64,000 nt of DNA. Source: Mytilus galloprovincialis (Eukaryota > Mollusca > Bivalvia > Mytilida > Mytilidae). The stretch is from positions 58,301,078 through 58,365,077 of the forward strand of contig NC_134841.1 of assembly GCF_965363235.1 (NCBI RefSeq), written 5' to 3'. Below the pieces are notes generated by a model, which saw only the letters and a list, made by a program, of their open reading frames with translations, ran no database searches and had not been told where the DNA came from. The stretch's first letter is position 1; every line of letters begins with the position of its first letter. Position numbers and translations under genes: made by a program. Below, one piece after another: positions 20,926 to 32,104 of the stretch.

Positions 20926-22575
20926 GGTCACTCGACCGATCAAATCATACATCATTGACACATTCAAAATATGAGAAAACTTTAAGACAGTATTTTTTCG
21001 CTATACTGCGAAAGGCTGAAAAAAAATGAATATGTAGTGAAAAAATGTTGGAAACCTGCTTTGAAACTAATTGCTTGGAAGAACTGTGTCAGGAGGTATA
21101 CTTTGGACAGTATAAAAAAAAGGAGAACTAATCAAAACAAAATACAAGATCATGTTAAAATATTCAAGTTAGAGTATATAAAAAGAAACTTGACACTCTG
21201 GGTAGAAAGTGAAGGTTTTCAAAATATTTTCAACCATAATTCTATGAAAGACAAGCAAAATTTAATTATAATACATCATGCTACAAAATACCTAAATAAT
21301 TAATCTGCTTCTACTATATTAAAAAATATCAAATTGCAACTACATTTCTTGCCACTGTAGTTATTTTTGTCACTGTAGTATATCGTCTTACAATTAAAAG
21401 GAAGAAAAGGATTTAATTACACCAAGGATAAGGTCACTAAGGTATCATTAGGAATATACTAGTTGTACAAAATACATTGCAGTATTTATTGTTGATTCAT
21501 TCTTATTTGCTGCATACCAGCACTCAGTCTGGTTTTTGGATTAAAGCTAGAAAATGACAATTTCAGGCTGGACAAGCACATTTTGTGTGGCACATGTCAC
21601 ATAAGCAAATAAATAATTCTGATACAATACAAAAAAGCTATACATTTAATAGGGTTTCAATGCAGCAACAAAACATACTTCTACACATTGTGTTTGTTAT
21701 AAAAAATGAATTATAGACTTGAATATAGTTTGTGGAACCCTAATCTCTTTATTTTCTTGGCCTCATTGTGGTTGAAATTAATTTTCACAAAAAAAATTGT
21801 TTTCAACATAATTAGGATGCTACTGGCCAAGTTTTAATAGTATTTCACTTTCTGGCACATAAGCATCAACTAGAAACACTTTTCATCTTTAGGGTCATTA
21901 AGGGCACTTATGGAACCAATCCTTTCACACTGGCAATTTATTTAAAAAAAATGTTTCTCAAAATTTGTGATTTTTTTTTCAAACCAAAAAATAATATGCA
22001 CATTGACATATGATGCACATTAAAATAACTGAAAAATATACCTATCGATATTTTTGGAGATTTTGCATTTACAAAAGTTATAGATCGACGAACAAAGTGA
22101 AAACTGTAGCTATAGGGCTCCCACATTCTCACAGGGGAGTCCTTATGATGTCCGTTTTGAGATATTGAATTTGTGATGTGATTTCTGTTTCTATCAAAGT
22201 AAAAGAGTATTTTATATCCAAACAATAACTGAAATAGCAAATCTTTTCGAGCACATCTTTTTGGTTAGGGTTTAATAGTGTAAAGAAAAGAAGTTCAAGC
22301 CTCAAAAGCCAACTTTCTGGAAATCCATTTTTGTTATTCATGACCCAAAGACTGAAAATAAAAATCCTCTTTTTGTCAAGTAAACAAATACCAATTCCTA
22401 GTATGCAGCTATAAACATTGGAAAACTTTGAATTCATTTTAAAATGATTAATCCTTTCACTGCCAGCACACTTCTTTTTCTTTTTCAAGATTTTCTAATC
22501 TAAAGCTTTAACTAGGGATTTTGGTATGAAATTAAACTTTAAAAAGAATGTTAAATAAAATTTGTTGAATAATAT
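20926..22575. other. AT-rich stretch without recognised gene
   Basis: Open frames of 88 codons (21037-21303, plus) and 119 codons (22129-22488, minus) exist but show no domain or splice context. The direct motif AATCCTTTCAC occurs at about 21917 and 22450. Confidence 0.4.
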
Positions 22576-22579
22576 TTAG

Positions 22580-22830
22580 TCAAATTTTGCCGAGGTACAT
22601 GCTTCCAATTGGCTCCCCTCAGAGTTACATGCCTCTAATTGGGACCGCTCTGCCAGGGGTACTACTTCTAATTAGCTTTTGCAGACAGAGGTATATATGT
22701 ACTGCTTCAAATCAGCTTCACAACAAGACAGAGGGTGTGCTCCCAGTTAGCTTCACTAAGAGGTACGTACTTCCAATTGGCTTCGCTCAGACAACCATAC
22801 TACTTCCTGTGATGTATATATAAATGGTAC
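22580..22830 (+). repeat. Degenerate ~35-45 bp tandem repeat
   Basis: Five to six diverged units follow the pattern GGTACNTRCTTCCAATTGGC then TTCGCTCAGAC (starts near 22590, 22625, 22660, 22690, 22760). The units differ by many substitutions and small indels, so this is an old minisatellite. Confidence 0.6.
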
Positions 22831-23950
22831 GGATTTGCAAGTCTATACTACTTCTATTGTTGAAATGGTACATAATTGCAATTAATTGTCGTCCAAATTC
22901 AAAAACATATTTTATTTAACATTCTTGATCCAGTTTACTTTCATACCTACCTTCATTCTCTATTTATAATTTCTTCTTATGGTGACAAATTGTGAAGTGC
23001 ACATTATCACTTGGGAATTTTGTACTCTTCTGTAGTTTTAATACTAATGAGGGTACCGTAGGAACCAAAACTTGTCTATCTTATATGCAATCAATTTCAA
23101 CAGAAATTGGAAACTATGAATTTACTTATTGAGGTTATGCAAGAACCAAACGCATAAAAAATATTCTTCAAAAGAATTCTATTCTTCTTCGACCGCTACT
23201 CGACGAATTCTCGATCTCTTCTCGAGGGACTTGCTTCTCTGTCCTTACTTGAGTGTTTTTGACATGTCAAAAACTCTTGGGTAGATGGTTAGATCAATGA
23301 CAAGTAGGGTAGACTATCCCGAACATTCTTGTCGATGGAGTCAGACCAGTCTCCCGATCACGTAATTTGTCTTGATCGGGCGTGATCGAGTTGATCTGAT
23401 CGGCAGTGTGAACCTAGCTTTAAGTACATATAGTACACAAATTATTGTTTTACAGAAACTATATTATTTTCCATTCCCTGAAAGTAAGGTGTTTCATCAA
23501 TATTCTCCTGTTTTTTGGATTTGTCAAAAATTCGGCCAAAGATGCTTAGCATAACTCAATGCATGAAAAGTTTAATGACCGATGCTTTGTAAAACAGTTC
23601 CAGTACTCTGGTACTGCTCAAATCACAGAAGAGAATGTCTTAGTTATATTGGTAAACTGTGCACTAAAGAAACTTCTAGTATGAGGCATTAAACAGGTGC
23701 ATTACCTCCCCTTGAAAATGTTAAACTTATGATCAATTACAATGGAGTCGAGTACCTGTAGCAATAGGCTTGATATTTAGTCAAGAAATGTCTGACTGGT
23801 AGTAAATAAGGATAACTTACATATTGCTACATGTAATCTCTTGAATGTATCATTACACCAATTTTGACAATAATATTTTTGATTTCCATATAAAACCATT
23901 GCCATACTTAAATTATTTACAATATTTTTGTTATTTTTAGATTCTCCATT
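22831..23950. other. Stretch without recognised gene
   Basis: A GC-richer part (23190-23415) has repeated GATCGAG/CTCGA words and ends in CAGTGTGAACCTAGCTTTA. This resembles a DNA-element terminus, but no matching inverted end was found. The rest is AT-rich. Confidence 0.4.
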
Positions 23951-23955
23951 CTTAA

Positions 23956-24941
23956 GGCCACGGTTTTTTAATTTGTTGGTTTACGGATTTTTCGCATAAA
24001 AAAGTCGGGTCGGTCGGTCGGAAAAAAAAAGAAAAAAAATATCTTTCAAAATACGCAAAATAAAATATATATTTCACCTTACTAACAAAATGTTGGTCTT
24101 ATATGCTGTTTTGTCATCATTTCTTAACATTAAGTTCGTTGAAATATTATTGATCAGTGATCATGAACATCGCATGACATCGTTTAATAATTTCCTGTAA
24201 AAAAGGGGGTTGCACGGACAAAGACGAAATTAAATCGTCATTTCACAAACAAGAAAAACAGATTCGCGTAGCTCTCAATCAATTCCAGAAAACTTGGTGA
24301 ATAATGATCTTCAAGCACAAAAACTGATAAAGAAAAAAATATAAAAACGTCGTACAAAATAAGTTTCAACACACGTGTCGAAAAACGTAATAGACTCGTC
24401 CACTGGAAAAACGACAATATCGGGTTAATCAGTTGTCATGCAATCCGGTTTTTATCCCAATGATCGATATTTTTTGTTATCTATGAAACATGAAAATTTC
24501 AAATGATTTGTTAATATTCAGTACTTTAATTGATGTATTCCACCTGTCCACATTTGGACAAGTCTATTTCTCTGAGATGATGCATCTTACGGACTGATGA
24601 CAAATAAGGGAAACAAACTTATTTTGTAAGTGGTTTTAAACACAGGTTTCGTTCCACAAAATTATTTGCGCAAAAGACATTTCAAGGTCAGTTATAATTG
24701 ATTTGTCTATTTTTAGAAACGTAAATTATTTTTCACAACAGAAAGTGTTACAGTCAACTTTGTTAATGATTAATGCATTTCATTTCATAATAAAGAAAAA
24801 TTTAATTATTTTTCAGGGATAATGCATTTAAAAGGGTCGGCGGGAATAAAAAAGCATGAAAAGTCAATTTTATTTTTATTCTGAAAATCGGCAAAATCGG
24901 GTCGGCGGATCCGTAAACCAACAAATAAAAAAACCGTGGCC
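23956..24941. mobile_element. PIF/Harbinger-like MITE, 986 bp
   Basis: The left end GGCCACGGTTTTTTAATTTG and the reverse complement of the right end GGCCACGGTTTTTTTATTTG continue alike for about 34 bp, with one mismatch, to TTGGTTTACGGAT. TAA flanks both sides (23953-23955 and 24942-24944). Ends starting GGCC with a TWA target duplication are typical of PIF/Harbinger. No transposase ORF is present. Confidence 0.8.
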
Positions 24942-25386
24942 TAACCAATGTAAATATTTAAACTTAAGAAACATTTTATCTGTTGAGCCACAATAATAAA
25001 AATTGATAGTATTTAATGGTAGAGAGAAAAAGAAAGTTGAGTGAAAATTGAAACAATACATTAACCTTAATTAAAACTTCCACTCTTGTTGAAAATGGAG
25101 AATCTTTACATTAATTATTTTAGAATTTATCAACTACATTCTTTCTCTTGTTTATGCAAGATTTATATGAACCGTTCATATTGGAAACTGTTCAGTAGAG
25201 TTAGAAAAACCCTAAAGGGAAATATGGTCACTCTTGGTCTTCTTCAGACTGGCAGTAAAATCCTTGCAAAAGTAAGGCATCTGTTTGGTAGTACAAATTG
25301 GAAGCCATGTCCAGTGTCAGAATGGGGATGTTAAATCTGATGTCTTGTGAAGAGCGAGTCCCCAACTGTCAACATGTTAAGAACCT

Positions 25387-25455
25387 TCACAACATCTCTA
25401 AGGAGTATGGAGAATTAATCACACTATTATATCCTTCAGCCACAGTAATAGTTAT
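25387..25455 (-). CDS. Candidate alternative last exon, unknown gene
   Basis: On the minus strand a good acceptor (TTCCTTTTTCAG-like, CTTTTTCAG at 25464-25456) is followed by 22 open codons (ITITVAEGYNSVINSPYSLE..) and a stop. It begins in phase 0, as required after the 155-nt exon at 31249-31403. It would be mutually exclusive with 25705-25767. No homology is recognised. Confidence 0.3.
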   Translation of the reverse strand: MTITVAEGYNSVINSPYSLEML

Positions 25456-25704
25456 CTGAAAAAGAAATACACTTTTCAATTTTCTGTCATATTTTAAGAA
25501 ACTGAAATAGGCAAAAAATAGCAAACTGGGAAATAACAATTAAAGCAGAGAGACTTTTTCATAATAATAATTTTTCGCTTCCTAAAACTTGACAGATCAT
25601 TCCAGAAAATATTAAATTGTAAAAAGATTGTACAAATCACATGGGAATTTACATGATCTTAAATAGAAAATTTTATAAATCTATAAAATTGTTCTTTCTT
25701 ACTT

Positions 25705-25767
25705 TTAAAAGTCAACTCTAATGGCCATTTCCAACATCAATCTGTAAGTACAAGCTGGAATGCTAAC
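25705..25767 (-). CDS. Candidate last exon of the minus-strand unknown gene
   Basis: The acceptor CATTTTATTTTTCAG is followed by 20 codons (VSIPACTYRLMLEMAIRVDF) and TAA, in phase 0, compatible with the end of the 155-nt exon at 31.3 kb. A consensus donor (AAAA|GTAAGA) lies just after the stop. The stop could therefore be followed by a 3'-UTR intron, or this could be an internal exon read in another frame. Confidence 0.35.
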   Translation of the reverse strand, partial: VSIPACTYRLMLEMAIRVDF

Positions 25768-25869
25768 CTGAAAAATAAAATGCTTAGTCATTGAAAATAG
25801 TAAAAAAGGAATCATTGTTGGTATACTAATTTATATGTACATTATATATAAAAATAGATATACAACACT

Positions 25870-26259
25870 TTAAGGGAGTTGGCTTCTCAGTTTCAAAATA
25901 ATTAACTTTTCAAAACACTAGCATATATATTGATAGGGGATTAATAAAGAAATCAAAAGCAAAAAATATATAGGTCATCTTGCTTGTTTTCGAGATATCT
26001 AAGCCATTGAAATTTTGGCGGGAAAATGTTCTCTCTTGACTTTTTATCATTTACAAGTTAAAGTCCTCAAAAACTATTTAAAAGTAATTAAAATTTTATA
26101 AGATTTTAACTGACAGCTTATGATCATACCTGTAAATGAATTATAAAAAGAAAAATGGGGGTCACCAGGCTTAATTTGTTAATGCATTCAAATGGATAAA
26201 ACTAGAGGATTCTGAAAATCTTACCAAAATTCCAAAACATGACGAGCAAGCTTCCTTAA
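25870..26259. mobile_element. TTAA-flanked MITE, 390 bp
   Basis: TTAA lies at 25870-25873 and 26256-26259. The left end after TTAA is GGGAGTTGGCTTCTC; the right end reverse-complemented is GGAAGCTTGCTCGTC. The match is imperfect (about 10 of 15). It has no coding capacity. It is smaller than, and differs in sequence from, the TTAA element at 10349. Confidence 0.6.
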
Positions 26260-26454
26260 GGTAAAAGAAGATGCAAAGAACACAATGTGACAACATCCCA
26301 ACAACACTAACAAATATGAAATACTTTCCAACATCTGAAACCTCAAAGAGTGAAAATCCCTGTCAGCCTTGACACCTTAGGGGGAGATTTTGCGTGAATG
26401 ACATTTTGAAGTTGAATATATGACCTGTACCCTTACTTATCTACAAAACCAGTG

Positions 26455-26570
26455 GCGGATCCAGAACTTTTCATAAAGGGGGAGGGATGCCCCGCTGACT
26501 GACCTAAATGGGGGGGGGGGCGTTCCAGTCAAGCTTCAGTGATTCCCTTTTGATCCGTCTATGAAAATAC
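26455..26570. repeat. CAGTGGCGGATCCAG element end
   Basis: CAGTGGCGGATCCAGAACTT is followed by G-rich tracts and CCAGTCAAGCTTCAGTGA. It matches 47451-47540 and the termini of the transposon at 1634-3145. It is probably a solo or internally deleted copy. Confidence 0.65.
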
Positions 26571-29500
26571 CATTAAAACCAGACAAAGATCTCTTATCTA
26601 GTTGGAGTTGACATAGCAAAAATGATTTGCAATTACCGGTACTAATAAATTAAACATTAAAACTACTGACCAAAAGTTTTCAAGCCCAGTGATAGCTGAC
26701 TGTTTTTTATTTTTTATTGACAGTATGATAAAATTTGTTTAAATAGAGGAATTATATACTTACTTGTATTTAAGATATCTTATACCACAAGTCTTACTAC
26801 CCTTCATGAAAACATTGGCACTGTTTTATAACCTAAAATGGAATTAAAATTGACACAAATTATATATTTGACAAATTTGTTAAATTGCCAGCCTAAATTT
26901 TTATTAATCTATTCTGTATTCTGATTGAGTAATAGTGAGGTGAGTTATCTCCCCATGAAAGAAACATTCTTGCTGTTTATTGTACTAGTCTCCCTTGAAG
27001 TAAAAATTCTATCAGGATTTACTTTTCATGGTATAAAATTTTTTTGTGTACCAGAAAAACATTTATCAAACTGATAAATATCTATTTTTGTGTGTTGTAA
27101 ATGTGCAAAATAACAAAAATGTGTGTTGCCTTACAGATAATCCTTATAGACTTTATCACATTTTTCCTGATAATGTACAGAATTAATTGGCTTGAAAATA
27201 CTTGCATTATTTCTTTCATGACAAAGCCTCAGACTTGTTTGAAGATTAATGTTATAAGTAATCTTCATTCCAGCTGCTATCCTTGCTGCTTGATTGCTTA
27301 CATGGCAAAGCCTCAGACTTGGTTGAAGATTTAATTAAACATCTTCCATGGAGTTGCTACTCATCTGCCATCTGGACTGAAACTTGGACTGGCTGGCTTC
27401 TTGAACAAAAACTATAATTATAAATTAAATTATATTTATAAGACTTCTGTTGGTTAATATAAATGAAATAGACATATATTCCTTCAAGCTTCATATCCTG
27501 ACCTACATCAACTGGGCCATTTTCAGCGTCTTATTTGGTGAACAATTGTAATTTTGTTGGTACTTCATTTTGTGGTTTAGTTAAAGCCTGCATACAAGTC
27601 TTTACAATATCATCAGTGTGATCATTTTAAAATTTTAGAACCTTTAGTCAACAACAAAAAACCATATGACCTCTTTCAACTTTAAGCCTAGTGCACGTTT
27701 TTATCCTGTAAACTTGTTTTATGATGATAAAATTTGTTTAAATAGAGGAATTATATACAGTTTACGTACTTGTATTTAAGATATCTTATACCACAAGTCT
27801 TACTCCCCTTCATGAAAACATTGGCACTGTTTTATAACCTAAAAAGGAATTAAAATTGACACAAATCATATATTTTACAAATTTGTTAAATTGCCAGCCT
27901 AAATTTTTATTAATCTATTCTGTATTCTGATTGTGTAATAGTGAGGTGAGTTATCTCCCCATGAAAGAAACATTCTTGCTGTTTATTGTACTAGTCTCCC
28001 TTAAAGTAAAAATTCTATTAGGATTTACTTTTCATGGTATAAAATTTTATTCCTGTACCAGAAAAACATTTATCAAACTGATAAATATCTATTTTTGTGT
28101 GTTGTAAATGTGCAAAATAACAAAAATGTGTGTTGCCTTACAGATATTCCTTATAGACTTTATCACATTTTTCCTGATAATGTACAGAATTAATTGGCTT
28201 AAATATACTTGCATTATTTCTTTCATGACAAAGCCTCAGACTTGTTTGAAGATCAATGTAATTATTAATCTTCATTCCAGCTGCTATCCTTGCTGCTTGA
28301 TTGCTTACATGGCAAAGCCTCGAACATCTTCCATGGAGTTGCTACTCATCTGCCATCTGGACTGAAATTTGGTTTGGACGGCTTCTTGAACAAAAACTAA
28401 AATTATCAATTAAATTATATTTATAAGACTTCTGTTGGTTAATTAGATAAATGAAATAGACATATATTCATTCAAGCTTCATATCCTGACCTACATCAAC
28501 GGGGCCATTTTCAGTGTCTTATTTGGTGAACAATTGTAATTTTGTTGGTACTTCATTTAGTGGTTTAGCCAAAGCCTGCATACAAATCTTTACAATAAAT
28601 TCAGTATGATCAATTCAAAATTTTAGAACCTTAGTCAACAACAAAAAACCATTTGACCTCATTCAACTTTAAGCCTAGTGTACGTTTTTATCCTGTAAAC
28701 TTGTTTTATGATGATAAAATTTGTTTAAATAGAGGAATTATATACGTACTTGTATTTAAGATATCTTATACCACAAGTCTTACTCCTCTTCATGAAAACA
28801 TTGGCACTGTTTTATAACCTAAAAAGGAATTAAAATTGACACAAATTATATATTTTACAAGTCTGTTAAATTGCCAGCCTAAATTTTTATTAATCTATTC
28901 TGTATTCTGATTGTGTAATAGTGAGGTGAGTTATCTCCCACTGAAAGAAACATTCTTGCTGTTTATTGTACTAGTCTCCCTTGAAGTAAAAATTCTATTA
29001 GGATTTACTTTTCATGGTATAAAATTTTATTCCTGTACCAGAAAAACATTTATCAAACTGATAAATATCTATTTTTGTGTGTTGTAAATGTGCAAAATAA
29101 CAAAAATGTGTGTTGCCTTACAAATATTCCTTATAGACTTTATCACATTTTTCCTGATAATGTACAGAATTAATTGGCTTAAATATACTTGCATTATTTC
29201 TTTCATGACAAAGCCTCAGACTTGTTTGAAGATCAATGTAATTATTAATCTTCATTCCAGCTGCTATCCTTGCTGCTTGATTGCTTACATGGCAAAGCCT
29301 CGAACATCTTCCATGGAGTTGCTACTCATCTGCCATCTGGACTGAAATTTGGTTTGGACGGCTTCTTGAACAAAAACTAAAATTATCAATTAAATTATAT
29401 TTATAAGACTTCTGTTGGTTAATTAGATAAATGAAATAGACATATATTCATTCAAGCTTCATATCCTGACCTACATCAACTGGGCCATTTTCAGCGTCTT

Positions 29501-30743
29501 ATTTGGTGAACAATTGTAATTTTGTTGGTACTTCATTTTGTGGTTTAGCCAAAACCTGCATACAAATCTTTACAATGAATTCAGTGTGATCAATTCAAAA
29601 TTTTAGAACCTTAGTCAACAACAAAAAACCATTTGACCTCTTTCAACTTTAAGCCTAGTGTACGTTTTTATCCTGTAAACTTGTTTTATGATGATAAAAT
29701 TTGTTTAAATAGAGGAATTATATACTTACTTGTATTTAAGATATCTTATACCACAAGTCTTACTCCCCTTCATGAAAACATTGGCACTGTTTTATAACCT
29801 AAAAAGGAATTAAAATTGACACAAATTATATATTTTACAAGTTTGTTAAATTGCCAGCCTAAATTTTTATTAATCTATTCTGTATTCTGATTGTGTAATA
29901 GTGAGGTGAGTTATCTCCCACTGAAAGAAACATTCTTGCTGTTTATTGTACTAGTCTCCCTTGAAGTAAAAATTCTATTAGGATTTACTTTTCATGGTAT
30001 AAAATTTTATTCCTGTACCAGAAAAACATTTATCAAACTGATAAATATCTATTTTTGTGTGTTGTAAATGTGCAAAATAACAAAAATGTGTGTTGCCTTA
30101 CAAATATTCCTTATAGACTTTATCACATTTTTCCTGATAATGTACAGAATTAATTGGCTTAAATATACTTGCATTATTTCTTTCATGACAAAGCCTCAGA
30201 CTTGTTTGAAGATCAATGTAATTATTAATCTTCATTCCAGCTGCTATCCTTGCTGCTTGATTGCTTACATGGCAAAGCCTCGAACATCTTCCATGGAGTT
30301 GCTACTCATCTGCCATCTGGACTGAAATTTGGTTTGGACGGCTTCTTGAACAAAAACTAAAATTATCAATTAAATTATATTTATAAGACTTCTGTTGGTT
30401 AATTAGATAAATGAAATAGACATATATTCATTCAAGCTTCATATCCTGACGTACATCAACTGGGCCATTTTCAGCGTCTTATTTGGTGAACAATTGTAAT
30501 TTTGTTGGTACTTCATTTTGTGGTTTAGCCAAAGCCTGCATACAAATCTTTACAATGAATTCAGTGTGATCAATTCAAAATTTTAGAACCTTAGTCAACA
30601 ACAAAAAACCATTTGACCTCTTTCAACTTTAAGCCTAGTGTACGTTTTTATCCTGTAAACTTGTTTTATGATGATAAAATTTGTTTAAATAGAGGAATTA
30701 TATACGTACTTGTATTTAAGATATCTTATACCACAAGTCTTAC

Positions 30744-30778
30744 TCCCCTTCATGAAAACATTGGCACTGTTTTATAAC
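30744..30778 (-). CDS. Possible 35-nt exon repeated in every ~980-bp unit
   Basis: It starts in phase 0 after TTTTAG and encodes VIKQCQCFHEG before a consensus donor GA|GTAAGAC. Equivalent segments occur in the other four units. Inclusion would leave phase 2, which gives early stops in both candidate last exons, so it is either non-functional or part of a poison exon. Low confidence. Confidence 0.2.
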
Positions 30779-31248
30779 CTAAAACAGAATTAAAATTGAC
30801 ACAAATTATATATTTTACAAGTTTGTTAAATTGCCAGCCTAAATTTTTATTAATCTATTCTGTATTCTGATTGTGTAATAGTGAGGTGAGTTATCTCCCA
30901 CTGAAAGAAACATTCTTGCTGTTTATTGTACTAGTCTCCCTTGAAGTAAAAATTCTATTAGGATTTACTTTTCATGGTATAAAATTTTATTCCTGTACCA
31001 GAAAAACATTTATCAAACTGATAAATATCTATTTTTGTGTGTTGTAAATGTGCAAAATAACAAAAATGTGTGTTGCCTTACAGATATTCCTTATAGACTT
31101 TATCACAATTTTCCTGATAATGTACAGAATTAATTGGCTTGAAAATACTTGCATTATTTCTTTCATGACAAAGCCTCAGACTTGTTTGAAGATCAATGCA
31201 ATAATTAATCTTCATTCCAGCTGCTATCCTTGCTGCTTGATTGCTTAC

Positions 31249-31403
31249 ATGGCAAAGCCTTGGACTTGGTTGAAGATCTAAGTAAACCTCTTCCATGGAG
31301 TTGCTACTCATCTGCCATCTCGACTGAAACTTGGACATTCCTTTAAGCTTCTTATCCAGATCTGTGTCAATGGCGCAATTTTCTGTGTCTTTGCTCTTTT
31401 TGC
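31249..31403 (-). CDS. Unknown minus-strand gene, 155-nt exon
   Basis: The exon is bounded by acceptor TTAATGAATTACAG and donor TGCCAT|GTAAGC and is open for 51 codons in one frame. The translation includes KKSKDTENCAIDTDLDKKL, GMSKFQSRWQMSSNSMEEVY and LDLQPSPRLCH. It needs one preceding base (phase 1) and ends in phase 0. The 78-nt exon at 43.2 kb leaves two bases, so the two cannot join directly. A 26-nt insert between them makes the phase fit. I do not recognise the protein; it is hydrophilic with no membrane segment. The adjoining ~980-bp array derives from this exon and its downstream intron. Confidence 0.55.
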
Positions 31404-31729
31404 CTGTAATTCATTAACCATTTTCATTTTATCTTTTAATCAATATTATGAAGACTGTTTTTTATGATGACATCATTAATTCTGAAATTAATGTATGCAG
31501 ATAATTATCAGAATGTGGTGGCTAACCAAAACAATCTGATGAATACATTTTAAACAAACAATCTAAACAAAGTCATATTTTCCCAATTAAAATGTAAATA
31601 AATATCCAAATTGTCAATATTAAGTCTATTTGTTGTAATAATTAAATTAGAAATTAATGTGATGCCTGTTTTATTTCAAATCCTAAATTAGGGGGATCAG
31701 TCTATTTACAAATACAATAATTCTTTTAG
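31404..31729. other. Intron sequence, AT-rich
   Basis: Nothing recognisable is seen here. This is presumed intron of the minus-strand gene between the 155-nt exon and the duplicated exon block at 31.73-32.04 kb. Confidence 0.5.
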
Positions 31730-32040
31730 AATTATATTTCATTAGAGAATAAATTTGAACAAGAAATTAACGACAATTTTGTGATAAAATTTCAAGTAGA
31801 CTTTCAAAGGAAAAACTGATTTTTATTACCTTAATTTTTTTTAAAAATAGTTTAAATACAATTGTTATGACCAAATACTTACATCATCATTATCTGGTAA
31901 CTAAAATGAAACCATCTTTCTTCAGGTGTAGGACTGAACTTTCATCTGTGCTCATCCATCTGTAATACAAACTTAAATCATCTTAATATTTATGAGACAA
32001 CAGTTAGTAAATTGAAAAAAAATATATACTTAACCTTGTG
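31730..32040 (-). pseudogene. Duplicated exon block with frameshifted copy of the 78-nt exon
   Basis: About 300 bp is related to 43010-43345, including intron flanks. The exon copy (31883-31959) keeps acceptor TTGTATTACAG and donor GATGAT|GTAAGT. It is 77 nt instead of 78: one base is missing in the CCT(G)ACACCT segment, which causes an early stop. Host-gene exon duplication followed by decay is the simplest explanation. Confidence 0.75.
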
Positions 32041-32070
32041 GACAATGTGTCAACCGGGAAAAAACACCAT

Positions 32071-32104
32071 ACACCTATAGAAAAAAGAAAGAAAAAAACA
32101 CCAT
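32071..32104. repeat. 34-bp direct repeat flanking the ~81-bp array, left
   Basis: ACACCTATAGAAAAAAGAAA then GAAAAAAACACCAT recurs at 38134-38167 with few changes, on the far side of the array. On the minus strand it reads as a polypyrimidine tract ending in CTATAG|GTG, itself a splice-acceptor-like sequence. Confidence 0.75.

Larger units (their letters stand above)
26725..31403 (-). repeat. ~980-bp tandem array, 4 full and 1 partial unit, exon-derived
   Basis: The marker TGATAAAATTTG starts at 26725, 27725, 28712, 29692 and 30672, giving spacings of 1000, 987, 980 and 980 bp. Units 3 and 4 are almost identical. The fifth unit runs at 31249-31403 into an intact exon of the minus-strand gene. 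In the repeated units the corresponding sequence has lost the acceptor AG (ACAA for ACAG), carries stops and has an AT-rich insertion. Each unit keeps a 35-nt segment (30744-30778 in unit 5) with acceptor CTTTTTAG- or CGTTTTAG-like and donor GGGGA|GTAAGA. Plus-strand ORFs starting MCKITKMCV in each unit are by-products. Confidence 0.9.

Noticed and set aside
21917-22470. TTAA/AATCCTTTCAC-bounded MITE
   Set aside because: The AATCCTTTCAC words are in direct, not inverted, orientation and only one side has TTAA.
22129-22488. 119-codon minus-strand ORF as a gene
   Set aside because: Starts with a Lys run encoded by an A-rich tract, has no recognisable motif and no splice context.
23190-23420. 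DNA-element terminus CAGTGTGAACCTAGCTTTA
   Set aside because: No inverted partner was found in the surrounding kilobases.
27101-31281. Repeated plus-strand ORFs starting MCKITKMCVALQ in the ~980-bp units, as a tandem gene family
   Set aside because: They repeat because the DNA repeats. The composition is AT-rich hydrophobic, there is no start or splice context, and the real exon signal is on the other strand.
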